DNA from: an uncultured Ignavibacteriota bacterium
Lineage (GTDB): Bacteria; Bacteroidota; Ignavibacteria; Tepidaquicellales; Tepidaquicellaceae
Direction: 5' to 3'
Length of the DNA: 32,990 nucleotides
Assembly (NCBI GenBank): GCA_937983305.1
Contig: CALKAJ010000280.1
Location: 1 to 32,990, forward strand
Shown: one piece after another, positions 32,301 to 32,990 of the stretch
How the letters are laid out: each line of letters opens with the position of its first letter
Position numbering within the stretch: position 1 is the stretch's first letter
Translations under genes and position numbers: made by a program
The notes under the pieces: model-generated
Database searches by the model: none
What the model was told of the DNA's origin: nothing
The model's input: only the letters and a program-made list of their open reading frames with translations

Positions 32301-32952
32301 CAGAGCCATCAGGATACATGTGGATTAGCAGAGATAGATAGTCGAAAGAGTCATCGGTGAGTTGCCCTGAGGAGTTATATACATATAGCCGGAGTTCATA
32401 AGCAGAGTAGTGGAAAATTTTGAAGAAATAATTTGCGGCATAAGGAGTTTGGAGAAAAAGCGGAGTGAGGAAAACAGAGATATAAGATGTGCCATTGGAG
32501 GCGAGCGTAAAAATCGGTGTAGTGGAGTAGAGTTTGAATTCACCGGTTGAGAGTGCAATTTTAGAAAAAGTAAGAGAAGCTCCTAAAGAGTTTTGAAGTA
32601 TAAAGAGCGAGGTTGCTTGGTCTTTAAATCGGGGTCTGCAGTTTAGTACGTAATAAGGAATTTTATTTGCAATTTCAGAGTCGAGGAAACCTTTATTAAC
32701 AGCGTGGCTTGAAGAAGAAGGATCACCGGAGATAAAAGGAGGAACATCAAAAATTTTAGCAACGGTAATATGTTGATTGGGTGTATTGGTTGTAACAGCA
32801 TTAAGACTTTGAAGTTGAGTTTCGAGGAATGTTTTTGAGATAGCGTCGTAGTCATCTTGTGGGTCAGGAATACCTTGTATAGTGGAGTTATTTGTGAGAT
32901 TGATATTTCCGGAAACATCTCCACCGGTTTTGTCGAGTTTACGAAGTAAGGC
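32296..32952 (-). CDS. Tail fibre / appendage protein, 5' partial
   Basis: 218 residues remain; the start is lost at the contig end. The N-terminal part, LDKTGGDVSGNINLTNNSTI followed by QGIPDPQDDYDAISKTFLE, is the repeat of phage fibre and adhesin shafts (KTGGxMSGxIxMxxNxIxxLPxPxxxxDAxxKxYVD). A second, weaker unit is SGDPSSSSHAVNKGFLDSEI. The C-terminal 130 residues are beta-rich and unrecognised. The frame formally continues to 32979, but residues from there to 32953 are translated adapter (FRRVLFRS). Fibre before chaperone in transcription order is unusual but not unknown. Confidence 0.82.
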   Translation of the reverse strand, partial: ALLRKLDKTGGDVSGNINLTNNSTIQGIPDPQDDYDAISKTFLETQLQSLNAVTTNTPNQHITVAKIFDVPPFISGDPSSSSHAVNKGFLDSEIANKIPYYVLNCRPRFKDQATSLFILQNSLGASLTFSKIALSTGEFKLYSTTPIFTLASNGTSYISVFLTPLFLQTPYAANYFFKIFHYSAYELRLYVYNSSGQLTDDSFDYLSLLIHMYPDGSV

Positions 32953-32986
32953 AGATCGGAAGAGCACACGTCTGAACACCAGTCAC
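32953..32986 (+). other. Illumina TruSeq adapter sequence (artefact)
   Basis: agatcggaagagcacacgtc at 32953-32972, then tgaacaccagtcac, matches the TruSeq read adapter over 34 bases with one mismatch (A for T at 32978). The last 4 bases (gaat) would be the start of the index. Not part of the genome. Confidence 0.97.
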
Positions 32987-32990
32987 GAAT

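Noticed and set aside
32643..32969. A 108-residue minus-strand frame beginning MCSSDLPYF
   Set aside because: Its first residues are adapter read in another frame and the rest is a shadow of the fibre gene.
1..32990. tRNA, rRNA or riboswitch genes
   Set aside because: I looked for cloverleaf ends and conserved rRNA or riboswitch cores by eye and saw none; weak ones could be missed without a covariance search.

Overview
The window looks like an AT-rich contig from the Bacteroidota/Ignavibacteriota side of the tree, probably an uncultured Ignavibacteria-like bacterium assembled from a metagenome. Three lines support this. Secreted proteins carry a C-terminal type IX secretion (T9SS type A) sorting domain with the QNYPNPFNP signature. 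One promoter fits the Bacteroidota -33/-7 pattern (TTTG-N19-TAATTTTG). The intergenic gaps are full of short palindromic and tandem repeats. The right end of the contig is not biological: 32953-32986 is an Illumina TruSeq adapter with one mismatch.

Layout. (1) 1-587: tandem 60-bp and 47-bp palindromic repeats, then a terminator. (2) 588-2860 (-): a thiol-redox operon (atypical thioredoxin, thioredoxin reductase lacking the usual NADPH arginines, Trx-Grx fusion, stand-alone GroES paralogue), divergent from a Crp/Fnr regulator at 3031-3726 (+) with tandem operator-like repeats between them. (3) 3747-8971 (-): a tightly packed housekeeping operon: peroxiredoxin, ribF, rpsO, pnp, a STAS protein, queG. 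(4) 8972-13800: repeat-rich DNA and two T9SS-exported Ycf48/BNR-like proteins, each followed by a terminator. One has a palindromic repeat inserted in frame in its sorting domain. (5) 13880-18338: an MBOAT acyltransferase with two SGNH proteins (-) and a third divergent SGNH protein (+), a likely cell-surface glycan O-acylation locus. (6) 18376-20732 (+): polyprenyl diphosphate synthase, HPr, an M15-like peptidase. (7) 20729-24165 (-): tadA, a possible divergent polysaccharide deacetylase, an aldo/keto reductase, a DUF2721 membrane protein.

(8) From about 24790 the character changes. A T9SS-type secreted protein gene (24416-24799) is cut short exactly where direct repeats of a gataaatgagaaaa unit begin. 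A gene-poor 500-bp stretch follows, then a phage-like tail module on the minus strand: tail fibre (partial), tail assembly chaperone, tape measure protein, probable hub/baseplate protein and an unknown tail-region protein. The chaperone has an unrecorded -1 reading frame. It opens exactly at a T8 slippery run followed by a second slippery heptamer and would make a 244-residue gpGT-like product. No head, portal, terminase, integrase or lysis genes are visible, so this could be part of a prophage, a tailocin-like remnant, or a phage cut off by the contig end.

(9) The gaps between tail genes hold a composite repeat: 9-nt units directly upstream of start codons, then an acgcggat-type repeat, then an ATTCCGGCG palindrome. 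The last two parts also occur in the chromosomal half, including inside the T9SS gene. This argues that tail module and chromosome share one genome rather than being a chimeric join.
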